Positions 18,930 to 28,188 of a stretch of 64,000 nt of DNA are shown here, piece after piece (positions within the stretch are counted from its first letter, which is position 1; the number at the start of each line of letters is the position of its first letter). The DNA is from Flavobacterium restrictum (GTDB lineage Bacteria; Bacteroidota; Bacteroidia; Flavobacteriales; Flavobacteriaceae). The position numbers and the translations under genes were made by a program. Under the pieces are notes generated by a model. The model searched no databases and was not told the origin of the DNA. It saw only the letters and a list, made by a program, of their open reading frames with translations. Where the stretch lies: the NCBI RefSeq assembly GCF_007097245.1, contig NZ_VJZT01000006.1, forward strand, positions 124,001 to 188,000, read 5' to 3'.

Positions 18930-21350
18930 ATGAAAGAACATTTTATAGCAGGCGAAAGTCAAGAAGAAGAGGATTTTAATTTAAGAGCTATTATTGACAA
19001 GTACAGTATCCATTGGAAATGGTTTGTGCTTTGTGTGCTTGTCTCTATGATAGTTGCTTTTATGTATTTGAGATATACCGCGCCGCAATATAGAGCAACC
19101 ACAACAATTTTAGTTAAGGACGATAAAAAAGGGGGTATGCTCTCAGAACTCTCCTCTTTTGCTGACTTGGGTTTAGGTGGAGGATTAAAAAGCAATGTGG
19201 ACAATGAAGTCGAAATTCTAAAATCAAGAACTTTAGTTGAAAGCACTGTTAAAAAATTAAATTTTAATATTAGTTTAATTGTAAAAGGTAATGTTAGGGA
19301 TGTTGAAATTTATAATGATGGTCCTATTACAGTTTATTTCGTAAATACTATTGCTGATTTTGATAAAGTCAAAGTGAGTTTTGATTTTATCCCTGTTACT
19401 GCAAACACCTTCAAATTAGACAGGCATCTGAGTGTTGATAATTCTAAATTTGTTTTAGGCGTAAAAAAAGAGTTTCAATATGGAGAAATCATCAAAACTA
19501 TATATGGTGATTTACAAATTGCCAAAAAGGATTATGATAAAAAGAAATATCCTTTTGATGGAAGTCCAATAAGTGTTAAAATCTATCCTATAGATGTTGT
19601 TGTGGATAGTTATTTAGGTCGTTTGGGGGTTACTTCCATAAGTAAAACAAGTAGTGTGGTAGAATTGACTATTACAGACCCCGTTATTGATAAAGCGCAA
19701 GATTTTTTAGACAATTTAATTCAAATATACAATCGTGATGCGGTAGAGGATAAAAATTTTATTTCAGAAAAAACATCGGAGTTTATTTCTAATAGATTAA
19801 AATTGATTACCCAAGAATTAGATGGTGTAGAACAGGATGTAGAGAGCTTTAAACAAACTAATAAATTGACTGATATAGAGTCCGAAGCACAACTTTTTAT
19901 AAAAGGGTCTAACGAATACAGTAAACAAGTCATTGAAACCGAAATTCAAATGAATGTGGTTACCTCGATGCTGGATTTTATGAAAAAAAGTACTAATTCG
20001 GATTTATTACCTACAAGTATTATTGCAGGTCAAACAGATGCTACGGGTATGATAAATTCGTATAACGAATTGGTTTTAGATCGAAATAGAATTTTAAAGT
20101 CAGCCACAACTGCTAATCCATCGGTAGTTAAATTGGACCAACAAATTACTTCACTAAAAGCGAATGTAGTGGCTAGTTTAAATAGAATTCAAGCTACATT
20201 ATCCATACAGAAAAGGGATTTGAATAGTAATGAAGGGGTGTTCAATGCTAAAATTAGTAAAATTCCAGTTCAAGAACGGCAGTTTAGAGTAATTGCGAGA
20301 CAGCAAAAAGTTAAAGAGGAGTTGTATTTGTATTTGCTTCAAAAACGTGAGGAAACTGCTATTTCATTATCAGCAACGGAGCCCAATGCAAGAGTTATTG
20401 ATGCGGCTAGAGCATCAACTATTCCTGTTGCGCCCAAGAAGAATATTGTTTATTTAGCTGCCTTTTTATTGGGATTATTAGTTCCGTTTGGATTCATTTA
20501 TGTTGATGATTTATTGGATACTAAAATTAAAAGTCGTCTTGATTTAGAAGGAAGAACCAATATTCCTTTTATTGGAGATGTTCCTACATCAGAAACACCT
20601 ACAGAAATTATTAAGTCAGAAAATAGAACAAGTACAGCAGAAGCATTGCGAATTATTAGGACTAACCTGGAATTTATGATTAACCAAGTAGATGAGAGTT
20701 TAGCGAAAACTTTTTTTGTTACTTCTACATTTCCCCATGAAGGAAAGACTTTTGCATCAGTAAATTTAGCGGCAACATTTGCACTTTCTGGCAAAAAGGT
20801 ATTGCTAGTGGGTATGGATATTAGAAATCCTAAAATTGATGAATATGTACACACACCTCATATTGTTGGGGTAACTAATTATTTACACTCCAGCGATTAT
20901 GTTCTTGATGATTTGATTGTAAAACAGGAGGGTTATGAAGCTTTTTATTGTTTGCCAGCGGGTGTAATTCCTCCTAATCCAGCAGAACTATTAATGAGTA
21001 ATAGAGTGGAATTATTTTTTAAAGAATTGAAATCTAAATTTGATTACATAATAGTAGATACTGCCCCAGTGAGTTTGGTAACGGATACGTTGTTGATTGC
21101 TAAATATGCTGATTGTTTTGTTTATGTAGTTCGTGCTAATTTTTTAGAAAAGCGAATGTTAGCTGTGGCAAATGTCTTGTTTAAAGATAAAAAATTACCA
21201 AACATGTGTATGTTGTTAAACGATTCTTCTGCTACAAAAGGATATGGATATGGTTATGGTTATGGCAGAGCTAGTAGCTATGGTTATGGTTACGGTTATG
21301 GTGTGAAAACAAAAAAACTACCATGGTATAAAAAAATATTTTCAGCTTAA
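18930..21350 (+). CDS. Wzc-like polysaccharide co-polymerase/BY-type tyrosine kinase (first copy)
   Basis: This 806-residue inner-membrane protein controls polymer length and export. It has an N-terminal Wzz domain with a membrane segment at about residues 29-48, long periplasmic coiled coils, and a GNVR-like stretch with RQFRVIARQQKVKEELYLYL. A second membrane segment spans about 505-525, followed by a cytoplasmic BY-kinase. The kinase shows Walker A STFPHEGKTFAS near 598, Walker A' VLLVGMDIRNPK near 625 and Walker B IIVDTAPV near 707. The last 35 residues are a tyrosine cluster of Tyr-Gly repeats, the autophosphorylation tail. It is followed by a hairpin terminator and recR. Confidence 0.93.
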   Translation: MKEHFIAGESQEEEDFNLRAIIDKYSIHWKWFVLCVLVSMIVAFMYLRYTAPQYRATTTILVKDDKKGGMLSELSSFADLGLGGGLKSNVDNEVEILKSRTLVESTVKKLNFNISLIVKGNVRDVEIYNDGPITVYFVNTIADFDKVKVSFDFIPVTANTFKLDRHLSVDNSKFVLGVKKEFQYGEIIKTIYGDLQIAKKDYDKKKYPFDGSPISVKIYPIDVVVDSYLGRLGVTSISKTSSVVELTITDPVIDKAQDFLDNLIQIYNRDAVEDKNFISEKTSEFISNRLKLITQELDGVEQDVESFKQTNKLTDIESEAQLFIKGSNEYSKQVIETEIQMNVVTSMLDFMKKSTNSDLLPTSIIAGQTDATGMINSYNELVLDRNRILKSATTANPSVVKLDQQITSLKANVVASLNRIQATLSIQKRDLNSNEGVFNAKISKIPVQERQFRVIARQQKVKEELYLYLLQKREETAISLSATEPNARVIDAARASTIPVAPKKNIVYLAAFLLGLLVPFGFIYVDDLLDTKIKSRLDLEGRTNIPFIGDVPTSETPTEIIKSENRTSTAEALRIIRTNLEFMINQVDESLAKTFFVTSTFPHEGKTFASVNLAATFALSGKKVLLVGMDIRNPKIDEYVHTPHIVGVTNYLHSSDYVLDDLIVKQEGYEAFYCLPAGVIPPNPAELLMSNRVELFFKELKSKFDYIIVDTAPVSLVTDTLLIAKYADCFVYVVRANFLEKRMLAVANVLFKDKKLPNMCMLLNDSSATKGYGYGYGYGRASSYGYGYGYGVKTKKLPWYKKIFSA
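21239..21303 (+). repeat. Tyr-Gly codon repeat in the first Wzc tail
   Basis: Two runs of 6-bp GGnTAn units encode two Tyr-Gly tracts separated by a short Arg-Ala-Ser-Ser linker. They supply most tyrosines of the kinase tail. Such short in-frame repeats can gain or lose units by slippage without breaking the frame. Confidence 0.75.
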
Positions 21351-21376
21351 TTTTTTAAAATATTAAAATTTAAAAG

Positions 21377-21409
21377 TTCGTAAAGAATTATTCTTTGCGA
21401 ATTTTTTTT
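21377..21409 (+). terminator. Intrinsic terminator after the first Wzc gene
   Basis: An 11-bp stem (TTCGTAAAGAA at 21377-21387, TTCTTTGCGAA at 21391-21401, one G-T pair), a 3-nt loop and eight T follow the kinase stop codon. It should end the upstream transcript before recR. Confidence 0.8.
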
Positions 21410-21484
21410 GTTTTTACAGCATTGTTTTTCATCTATTTTTATGGTTTCTTTGGTAAATAATGCCAGTTTTATAGGTAAATAATA

Positions 21485-21492
21485 TACTTTTG
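21485..21492 (+). promoter_or_regulatory. -7 promoter box (TACTTTTG) immediately before recR
   Basis: TACTTTTG matches TAnnTTTG and ends only 5 bp before the recR ATG at 21498, so transcription would begin at or next to the start codon. The spacing is unusually short compared with the other boxes in this window. Confidence 0.4.
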
Positions 21493-21497
21493 TATTC

Positions 21498-22118
21498 ATG
21501 GAATTTTCTTCAAAATTAATTGAAAAAGCAGTAAACGAAATGTCGCAATTGCCTGGAATTGGTAAACGAACAGCGCTGCGATTAGTGTTGCATTTGCTAA
21601 AACAGCCCAAGGAACATACTGGGTTTTTGGCTCAAGCATTGGTAACCATGAGGGAGGAAATTAGATATTGTACAACTTGTCATAATATTTCTGACTTTGA
21701 AACCTGCGAAATTTGTAAAAACCCCAATAGAAATCATCAAATAGTTTGTGTTGTAGAAGATATTCGGGATGTTATGGCAATAGAGAACACCGGACAATTT
21801 AGAGGAATTTACCATGTTTTAGGTGGTAAAATATCCCCTATTGACGGTATAGGTCCTAGTCAGCTCCATATAAGTACTCTGGTCGAAAAAGTAAAATTAG
21901 GTACCGTAAACGAAATTATTTTTGCGTTAAGCTCAACAATGGAGGGCGATACGACGAATTTTTATATTTACAAACAAATTGCAACTGCTTCCATTGTTGT
22001 GTCAACGATTGCTAGAGGTATAGCCGTTGGAGATGAATTAGAATATGCTGATGAAGTGACTTTGGGGAGAAGTATTTTACATCGAGTTCCTTTTGAGAAT
22101 TCCTTTAAAAATAATTAA
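21498..22118 (+). CDS. recR: Recombination mediator protein RecR
   Basis: RecR works with RecF and RecO to load RecA at single-strand gaps. The 206-residue protein has the N-terminal helix-hairpin-helix ([20 protein letters not shown], residues 15-34). The four-cysteine zinc motif follows ([16 protein letters not shown], about residues 57-72), then a Toprim domain starting [13 protein letters not shown]. The C-terminal end reads [20 protein letters not shown]. Length and start match the family. It is a housekeeping gene between two wza-wzc pairs, with its own promoter box and a terminator upstream. Confidence 0.97.
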   Translation: MEFSSKLIEKAVNEMSQLPGIGKRTALRLVLHLLKQPKEHTGFLAQALVTMREEIRYCTTCHNISDFETCEICKNPNRNHQIVCVVEDIRDVMAIENTGQFRGIYHVLGGKISPIDGIGPSQLHISTLVEKVKLGTVNEIIFALSSTMEGDTTNFYIYKQIATASIVVSTIARGIAVGDELEYADEVTLGRSILHRVPFENSFKNN

Positions 22119-22162
22119 ATAATTAATAAATCGTGATGCTTTTTAAATCGTAAATGAAAAGC

Positions 22163-22170
22163 TATATTTG
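22163..22170 (+). promoter_or_regulatory. -7 promoter box (TATATTTG) before the second Wza gene
   Basis: TATATTTG matches TAnnTTTG and ends 17 bp before the ATG at 22188, giving a leader of about 13 nt. It suggests that the second wza-wzc pair starts its own transcript after recR. Confidence 0.5.
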
Positions 22171-22187
22171 CCACTAAAAAAATCAAA

Positions 22188-22979
22188 ATGAGTAAATCAG
22201 TAGGCTTTTTATTTATAGTCATAACCTTGTTATTTTCCTCTTGTATCCCTACTAAAGATTTGATATACCTTCAGAAGAAAGACGGTACAGGTACCGAAAA
22301 TACTATTTCGGAAGTGGAATCTAAACCGTATAGATTGCAAACTAACGATGTCTTGAGTATTACCATAAAAGCAATAGATCCTAAATTGGTAGCCATATTT
22401 AGCCCGACAAATAGTGCAGGAGACGGCGGTAAATCTGAAATAGGAGCTTATTTTGATGGTTTTACAGTAGATGAGCATGGTAATATTCGTGTTCCCGTTT
22501 TGGGAGAAATAAATGTTATTGGCTATACAATTGACGAAGTGCGTATTAAACTCGAAAAACAGTTACTAGCTGAATACTTTAATAAAGAAGCCAATATTTT
22601 TGTAACGGTAAGATTAGCGGGTTTTAAATATACAATCAATGGTGAAATTGGGAGTGCTGGTACTAAAACATTGTATCAAGAGCATGTGACAATTATGGAG
22701 GCTATCGCCAATGCGGGAGATATAACCATTACTGGGGATAGAAAAACAGTAACAGTTATGCGTAAATCTCCAACTGGGGTGCAAATGCATGATTTGGATT
22801 TAACCAATGTTAATGTCATGCAATCACCTTATTATTATTTGCAACCTAACGATTACATTTATGTAAAACCGTTAAAACAAAAAACATGGGGAACAGGAAA
22901 AACGGGAATCGAATCGCTAACCAGTTTGATTACGATATTGTCATTAGGAACAACTGTTTTTTTATTATTGAAAAATTAA
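22188..22979 (+). CDS. Wza-like polysaccharide export lipoprotein (second copy)
   Basis: This 263-residue lipoprotein has a signal segment FLFIVITLLFSSC with the lipobox Cys near residue 19. A Poly_export domain follows, including LQTNDVLSITIKAIDP and DEHGNIRVPVLGEINVIGYT. An SLBB-like segment reads YTINGEIGSAGTKTLYQEH, and a C-terminal hydrophobic tail ends the protein. It aligns in architecture with the protein at 18082 (both have YQ/LQ-x2-DGT after the lipobox and SPYYYL near the end) but has diverged strongly. It is followed after 15 bp by the second Wzc-like kinase gene. The likely role is an outer-membrane export channel. Confidence 0.9.
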   Translation: MSKSVGFLFIVITLLFSSCIPTKDLIYLQKKDGTGTENTISEVESKPYRLQTNDVLSITIKAIDPKLVAIFSPTNSAGDGGKSEIGAYFDGFTVDEHGNIRVPVLGEINVIGYTIDEVRIKLEKQLLAEYFNKEANIFVTVRLAGFKYTINGEIGSAGTKTLYQEHVTIMEAIANAGDITITGDRKTVTVMRKSPTGVQMHDLDLTNVNVMQSPYYYLQPNDYIYVKPLKQKTWGTGKTGIESLTSLITILSLGTTVFLLLKN

Positions 22980-22994
22980 TATACATTTAAAAAA

Positions 22995-25457
22995 ATGTTA
23001 GATATAAAAGATTTTGCGATTTTTGAAAGCCAAACTAGTTTTGATTTTAAAGGCTTTTTAATTAAAATTGGAAGTTATTGGAGATGGTTTTTGGTAAGTT
23101 TGTTCATTGCATTTACCATTGCTTATCAAGTAAATATTCGTAAAGAAAAAATTTACGGTATCGAATCCCTTATTGAGGTAAAAGAAGAAAATAATCCTTT
23201 ATTTACCTCTAATACCAGTTTGACTTTTAATTGGGGAGGAACTTCAGACCAAGTACAATCTATTGGGACTACACTACAGTCACGTTCCCATAATGAATTA
23301 GTTGTTGATAAACTGCAATATTATATTGACTATTTGGCACAAGGCAAATACAATATGGTTGACGCTTATGGAGTGGTCCCTTTTTATGTGGCTATTGATA
23401 AAAGTAAAGGACAATTAGCAGGGGGATTAATTAGCATTAAGTTTTTGAGTGACACCGAATACCAAATCAAAATTCCTTTCGAAAGCAATTCGGTTTCATT
23501 GATTCATTATGCCGATAATTCGTATTCAACCACAGCAGTTGCTATTGGCGAATTTGTAAAAAAATACAAAGTTGGGGAACAGGTTTCGCTGCCTTTTTTG
23601 AATTTGAAACTACAAATTAAAGACAATCCTGGATTTTATAAAGGAAACGAATACTTTATTCGTTTCAATGATTTTGATGGTACCGTTTCTGGATATAAAG
23701 GAATAATCGTAAAAACAGATGACAAAGGGGCGTCAATAATTACGTTAGGCATGCAAGGCACCAATAAGGCTAGAATGGTTGAATACTTGAATGCTACTGT
23801 TAAAATGCTTATTAAAAGACAGTTAGATAGCAAGAATCAATTTGCTACCAATACTATAAGCTTTATAGACAGCACCTTGGTCGCCATGGAATCGCAACTT
23901 AAGGAAACAGGTAATGAACTTAAAATATTTCGAAAAGACAAAAATGTAGGTGACGTTGAAGATGGAGGGATTAAATTTTCGGAAAAAATGTTGGAGTTTG
24001 ATGTAAAGCGTGACGAGATTACTCGTAAAATGGCGTATTACAATTCCTTAAAATCCTATTTGAAAAATAGTGTTGACTATGCCAAACTTCCTGCTCCATC
24101 AGTCGCTGGAATTGAGGATCCTAATGTGATGGTGAATGTTTCTAAATTAATTTCACTTTCAACGCAGCGATCAGAAATGGCCTATGCTGTTAAAAGTGAT
24201 AAAATTTTCAAGGATTTTGACAATCAAATGGTAGCCGTCAAAAATGTACTTTTAGAAAATATAGCTACTGCCAAAGCATCTTTGCAATATGATTTAGCTA
24301 CAATTAATAGTAAAATTAGTGAATCAGAGAGTACGATCAAACAATTGCCAGATGACCAACAAGAGTTAATTAAGATTAAACGTAAATACGATTTAAGCGA
24401 TAATATTTACAGCACTTTTTTGCAAAAAAGAAGCGAAGCCGATATTGTTAAAGCAGCCAATTTATCCGATATTCATTTTATTGATCCTGCCAAAGACGTT
24501 GGTGGTGGACTCATAGGACCCAAAACATCGGTTAATTATGTTTTAGCATTATTTCTAGGACTTTTAATTCCGTTACTTTTTGTTTTTGGTATTTTCTTCA
24601 TTAATAATTCGATTCAAAACACAGAGGATGTTAGTAAACTAACTCAAATTCCTTTGATTGGAGTCGTTGGTGTGAATAGAGAAATTTCTGAACTTGCTGT
24701 TTTTGATAAACCTAAATCGGCTTTATCAGAATCCTTTAGAGCCATTCGTTCTTCGTTGCAATTTTTGTACAAAAAGCAGCATGTCGATGGGGCAAAAACT
24801 TTAATGATTACCTCCTCTGTCAGCGGTGAAGGAAAGACTTTTTGTTCTATAAATATTGCTACGGTTTTTGCTTTAAGCGAAAAAAAGACTGTGATTATTG
24901 GTCTAGATTTGAGAAAACCCAAATTATTTGAAGAGTTTAATTTATCTAATGAAGTTGGAGTTGTAAACTATTTAATTAAACAAAAATCGTTAGACGAAAT
25001 TGTTAACCACACTCAAATTCCATACCTAGATGTTATTCTTTCTGGGCCAGTACCGCCTAATCCAGCCGAAATGATTTTGAGTGATGGAATGAGAGAATTA
25101 ATCGAAGAGTTGAAACAAAAATACGATTACATCATCCTGGATACTCCTCCTGTTGGACTGGTTTCTGACGCCTTGGAATTGTCCCAATATTGTGATGTGA
25201 CTTTGTATATTGTGAGACAAAATTTTTCTAAAAAAGAAATGATTACCCTATTGAATAATAGAGTAAAAAGAGGGGAACTCAATAATACAAGCATTATTTT
25301 AAACAGTTTCGAAAATAAAGCTAAATATGGTGCAGGCTATGGTTACGGCTATGGTTACGGCTATGGAAATGCTAGTTATTCCAGTGGGTATCATGATGAA
25401 GAAATCAAAAATGGAATTCTTTCTAAAACAATCAAAAAATTCAAGAAAAACAAGTAA
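22995..25457 (+). CDS. Wzc-like polysaccharide co-polymerase/BY-type tyrosine kinase (second copy)
   Basis: This 820-residue paralogue of the protein at 18930 has an N-terminal Wzz domain with a membrane segment near residue 30. A periplasmic coiled-coil section ends LPDDQQELIKIKRKYDLSDN, and a second membrane segment lies near residue 515. The kinase has Walker A SSVSGEGKTFCS near 606, Walker A' VIIGLDLRKPK near 633 and Walker B YIILDTPPVGLVSD near 712. The C-terminal tyrosine tail (residues 777-800) contains a perfect 12-bp DNA repeat. The canonical DTPPV motif contrasts with DTAPV in the first copy. It would control chain length and export with the Wza-like partner. Confidence 0.93.
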   Translation: MLDIKDFAIFESQTSFDFKGFLIKIGSYWRWFLVSLFIAFTIAYQVNIRKEKIYGIESLIEVKEENNPLFTSNTSLTFNWGGTSDQVQSIGTTLQSRSHNELVVDKLQYYIDYLAQGKYNMVDAYGVVPFYVAIDKSKGQLAGGLISIKFLSDTEYQIKIPFESNSVSLIHYADNSYSTTAVAIGEFVKKYKVGEQVSLPFLNLKLQIKDNPGFYKGNEYFIRFNDFDGTVSGYKGIIVKTDDKGASIITLGMQGTNKARMVEYLNATVKMLIKRQLDSKNQFATNTISFIDSTLVAMESQLKETGNELKIFRKDKNVGDVEDGGIKFSEKMLEFDVKRDEITRKMAYYNSLKSYLKNSVDYAKLPAPSVAGIEDPNVMVNVSKLISLSTQRSEMAYAVKSDKIFKDFDNQMVAVKNVLLENIATAKASLQYDLATINSKISESESTIKQLPDDQQELIKIKRKYDLSDNIYSTFLQKRSEADIVKAANLSDIHFIDPAKDVGGGLIGPKTSVNYVLALFLGLLIPLLFVFGIFFINNSIQNTEDVSKLTQIPLIGVVGVNREISELAVFDKPKSALSESFRAIRSSLQFLYKKQHVDGAKTLMITSSVSGEGKTFCSINIATVFALSEKKTVIIGLDLRKPKLFEEFNLSNEVGVVNYLIKQKSLDEIVNHTQIPYLDVILSGPVPPNPAEMILSDGMRELIEELKQKYDYIILDTPPVGLVSDALELSQYCDVTLYIVRQNFSKKEMITLLNNRVKRGELNNTSIILNSFENKAKYGAGYGYGYGYGYGNASYSSGYHDEEIKNGILSKTIKKFKKNK
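25335..25366 (+). repeat. Perfect 12-bp tandem repeat in the second Wzc tyrosine tail
   Basis: The unit GGCTATGGTTAC occurs 2.7 times without mismatch and encodes Gly-Tyr-Gly-Tyr. Exact identity between units points to recent slippage or conversion and possible length variation between strains. Confidence 0.8.
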
Positions 25458-25478
25458 TTTTTTAGTATTTTAAACACA

Positions 25479-26456
25479 ATGAAAACTCAAAAAACGCTTT
25501 TGATTACTGGTGGAGCTGGATTTATAGGGTCGAATCTATGTGACTATTTTTTGGCTAAAGGATATGAGGTAGTTTGTTTAGATAACTTTGCAACTGGACA
25601 TCTCCATAATTTAAAAAACTGTATTAATCATCCTAATTTTCAATTAATAGAGGGCGATATTCGCAATGCTAGTGATTGCCAAAAGGCAGTAAATGGTGTG
25701 GATTATATTTTGCATCAAGCCGCTTTAGGATCGGTTCCTCGTTCAATTAGTGACCCAATTACGACTAACGAAGTCAATGTTTCTGGATTTTTGAACATGC
25801 TCGTTGCTGCTCGTGATGCCAAAGTAAAGCGCTTTGTTTACGCCGCAAGTTCTTCGACTTATGGCGATTCTCAAGGATTACCAAAGGTTGAGGAAGTAAT
25901 AGGAAAACCACTTTCTCCTTATGCTATTACTAAATATGTTAACGAATTATATGCGGATATTTTTAGCAAAACCTATGGTTTGGAAACAATAGGTTTGCGT
26001 TATTTTAATGTTTTTGGGCGCAAGCAAGATCCTAATGGTGCTTATGCCGCTGTAATTCCAAAATTTGTAATGCAATTAAAGGCTTTACAAAGTCCAAAAA
26101 TAAACGGTGACGGTAATTATTCCAGAGATTTTACTTATATTGATAATGTAATTCACATGAATGAGTTGGCCATTACTACGACCAACCCAGATGCTTTGAA
26201 TACGGTTTATAATACTGCTTATGGCGATCGAAATACTCTGAATACTTTGGTCGCTTATTTAAAAGAGTATTTATCTGTTTACGACGAACGAATTGCAAAT
26301 GTAACTATAGAATATGGCCCAAATAGAGCTGGTGATATTCCGCATTCTTTGGCTAGTATTGATAAAGCTAAAATACTTTTAGGATATAATCCAAAATTTT
26401 CAATGCAGGAAGGATTGCAACAAGCGGTTGCTTGGTATTGGGAAAACCTTAAATAA
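25479..26456 (+). CDS. UDP-N-acetylglucosamine 4-epimerase (WbpP-like)
   Basis: This enzyme interconverts UDP-GlcNAc/UDP-GalNAc and possibly their uronic acids. It is a 325-residue extended SDR. It has TGGAGFIGSNL near residues 9-19, YAASSSTYGDSQGLPKVE near 126-143 and a catalytic Y148-x3-K152. The GSVPRSISDPITTNEVNVSG segment is characteristic of the WbpP/WbgU group (group 3 epimerases). With the TviB/WbpA-type dehydrogenase at 28189 it would allow UDP-GalNAcA formation. It lies 21 bp after the second Wzc gene and is probably co-transcribed with it. Confidence 0.88.
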   Translation: MKTQKTLLITGGAGFIGSNLCDYFLAKGYEVVCLDNFATGHLHNLKNCINHPNFQLIEGDIRNASDCQKAVNGVDYILHQAALGSVPRSISDPITTNEVNVSGFLNMLVAARDAKVKRFVYAASSSTYGDSQGLPKVEEVIGKPLSPYAITKYVNELYADIFSKTYGLETIGLRYFNVFGRKQDPNGAYAAVIPKFVMQLKALQSPKINGDGNYSRDFTYIDNVIHMNELAITTTNPDALNTVYNTAYGDRNTLNTLVAYLKEYLSVYDERIANVTIEYGPNRAGDIPHSLASIDKAKILLGYNPKFSMQEGLQQAVAWYWENLK

Positions 26457-26513
26457 AGTTTGATTTTTTAATTTTGAAAATCAAGTAACAACCCATTTTT
26501 AAATTTGAAATAT

Positions 26514-27905
26514 ATGAAAATTACAAAAATTTGCTGTATTGGAGCTGGTTATGTTGGTGGACCAACAATGGCAGTTATCGCTCAAAAATGCCCTCATATT
26601 CAAGTTACAGTTGTTGATTTAAATAGTGAAAGAATTGCAGCTTGGAACGATGACGATGTGAATAATATTCCTATTTATGAACCAGGGTTGTCCGCAGTAG
26701 TTCAAGAGGCCAGAGGACGCAATCTTTTTTTCTCAACAGATGTTGAAAAAGCAATTGATGAGGCTCAAGTGATTTTCATATCAGTAAATACGCCCACTAA
26801 AACATACGGAAAAGGCAAAGGAATGGCTGCAGATTTAAAATACATTGAATTGTGCGCCAGACAGATAGCTAAAGTAGCCAAAGATAATAAAATAGTTGTC
26901 GAAAAATCGACCTTACCCGTACGTACTGCCGAAGCGATTAAAAGCATTCTTGACAATACAGGAAATGGCGTGCAATTTCAAATTTTATCAAATCCTGAAT
27001 TTCTTGCCGAAGGGACAGCCGTTTCGGATTTAATGCATCCCGATAGAATTTTAATTGGTGGCGACACTACCGAGGAAGGGCAAAAAGCGATTCAAGCTTT
27101 AGTTGATGTATATGCAAATTGGGTGCAACCCGAAAATATTTTGACTACTAATGTTTGGTCATCAGAATTGTCTAAATTGACTGCAAATGCTTTTTTAGCG
27201 CAACGTATTTCATCTATTAATGCTTTATCAGAATTGTGCGAAAAAACAGGTGCCGATGTCAATGAAGTAGCCAAAGCAATAGGAATGGATAGTAGAATTG
27301 GTTCCAAATTCCTTAAAGCATCTGTTGGTTTTGGAGGTTCTTGTTTTCAAAAAGATATTTTGAATTTGGTGTATATTGCTAAATCGTATGGTTTGAATGA
27401 AGTAGCTGATTATTGGGAACAAGTTATTATTATGAATGACCACCAAAAAAGGCGTTTTTCTAATAGAATTGTTCAAACGCTTTACAACACAGTTGCCGAT
27501 AAAAAGATTGCTTTTTTAGGTTGGGCTTTCAAGAAAGATACCAATGATACTAGAGAATCGGCGGCTATTTATGTGGCTAATGATTTAATTAATGAGGAGG
27601 CAAATATTGTGGTATATGACCCAAAAGTAGCCTTGAAAAAAATTCTTTCCGATCTGGATTATCTCGAAACTAGAGAGGCTGTTTCAAATGCAAAACACAT
27701 CACTTCGTTTCCTGATGCGTATAGCACCTGCGAAAATGCGCATGCCATAGCAATACTGACCGAATGGGATGAGTTTAAAACCTACGATTGGCAAAAAATT
27801 TATGATAGTATGCAAAAACCAGCATTTATTTTTGACGGTCGTAACATTTTAGATGGTGAAAAATTAAAAGAAATAGGATTCATTTATCAAGCAATTGGTT
27901 CGTAA
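26514..27905 (+). CDS. UDP-glucose 6-dehydrogenase, eukaryotic-like type
   Basis: This enzyme oxidises UDP-glucose to UDP-glucuronate with two NAD+. The 463-residue protein has the N-terminal Rossmann motif [60 protein letters not shown] and [20 protein letters not shown] follow, with the catalytic Cys at residue 277 in [10 protein letters not shown]. These blocks match the animal/plant UGDH branch more closely than the usual bacterial Ugd, and the catalytic Cys position nearly equals Cys276 of human UGDH. I chose ATG 26514 over an in-frame TTG at 26505. The UDP-GlcA likely feeds the adjacent exopolysaccharide locus. Confidence 0.9.
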   Translation: MKITKICCIGAGYVGGPTMAVIAQKCPHIQVTVVDLNSERIAAWNDDDVNNIPIYEPGLSAVVQEARGRNLFFSTDVEKAIDEAQVIFISVNTPTKTYGKGKGMAADLKYIELCARQIAKVAKDNKIVVEKSTLPVRTAEAIKSILDNTGNGVQFQILSNPEFLAEGTAVSDLMHPDRILIGGDTTEEGQKAIQALVDVYANWVQPENILTTNVWSSELSKLTANAFLAQRISSINALSELCEKTGADVNEVAKAIGMDSRIGSKFLKASVGFGGSCFQKDILNLVYIAKSYGLNEVADYWEQVIIMNDHQKRRFSNRIVQTLYNTVADKKIAFLGWAFKKDTNDTRESAAIYVANDLINEEANIVVYDPKVALKKILSDLDYLETREAVSNAKHITSFPDAYSTCENAHAIAILTEWDEFKTYDWQKIYDSMQKPAFIFDGRNILDGEKLKEIGFIYQAIGS

Positions 27906-28097
27906 AAAGGACCGTTTTGTTGGTTTTTAGTGGCAATTGTTCTCACTAATTTCCGTGATTTTTTTGTTTTTTTAAAACATAATTTTCTAAATGCTTTTGT
28001 TTGGTCTTTAGTAATTTAGAGTGTGGTTTTGTTGTTTTTTGCTTTCGTGAGTTGCATTAGAGAAATCAAATAGTAAAGAAGCTCGTTTATATTTAGC

Positions 28098-28105
28098 TAC
28101 CTTTG
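28098..28105 (+). promoter_or_regulatory. -7 promoter box (TACCTTTG) upstream of the second locus
   Basis: TACCTTTG matches TAnnTTTG in the 283-bp gap before the dehydrogenase gene at 28189. The leader would be about 80 nt. It is the best candidate for the promoter that opens the second polysaccharide locus. Confidence 0.45.
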
Positions 28106-28188
28106 CGATTCGATTTTGTTTATTCAGCCTTTGCATTTTTTTTAGAAAATAAATAAAATTGATTAATCCCTATTAAATAATAGAAAAG

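Noticed and set aside
26460..26484. Stem-loop TTGATTTT/AAAATCAA before the UDP-glucose dehydrogenase gene
   Set aside because: It is very AT-rich and has no T-run after it, so it is not a convincing terminator and likely arises by chance.
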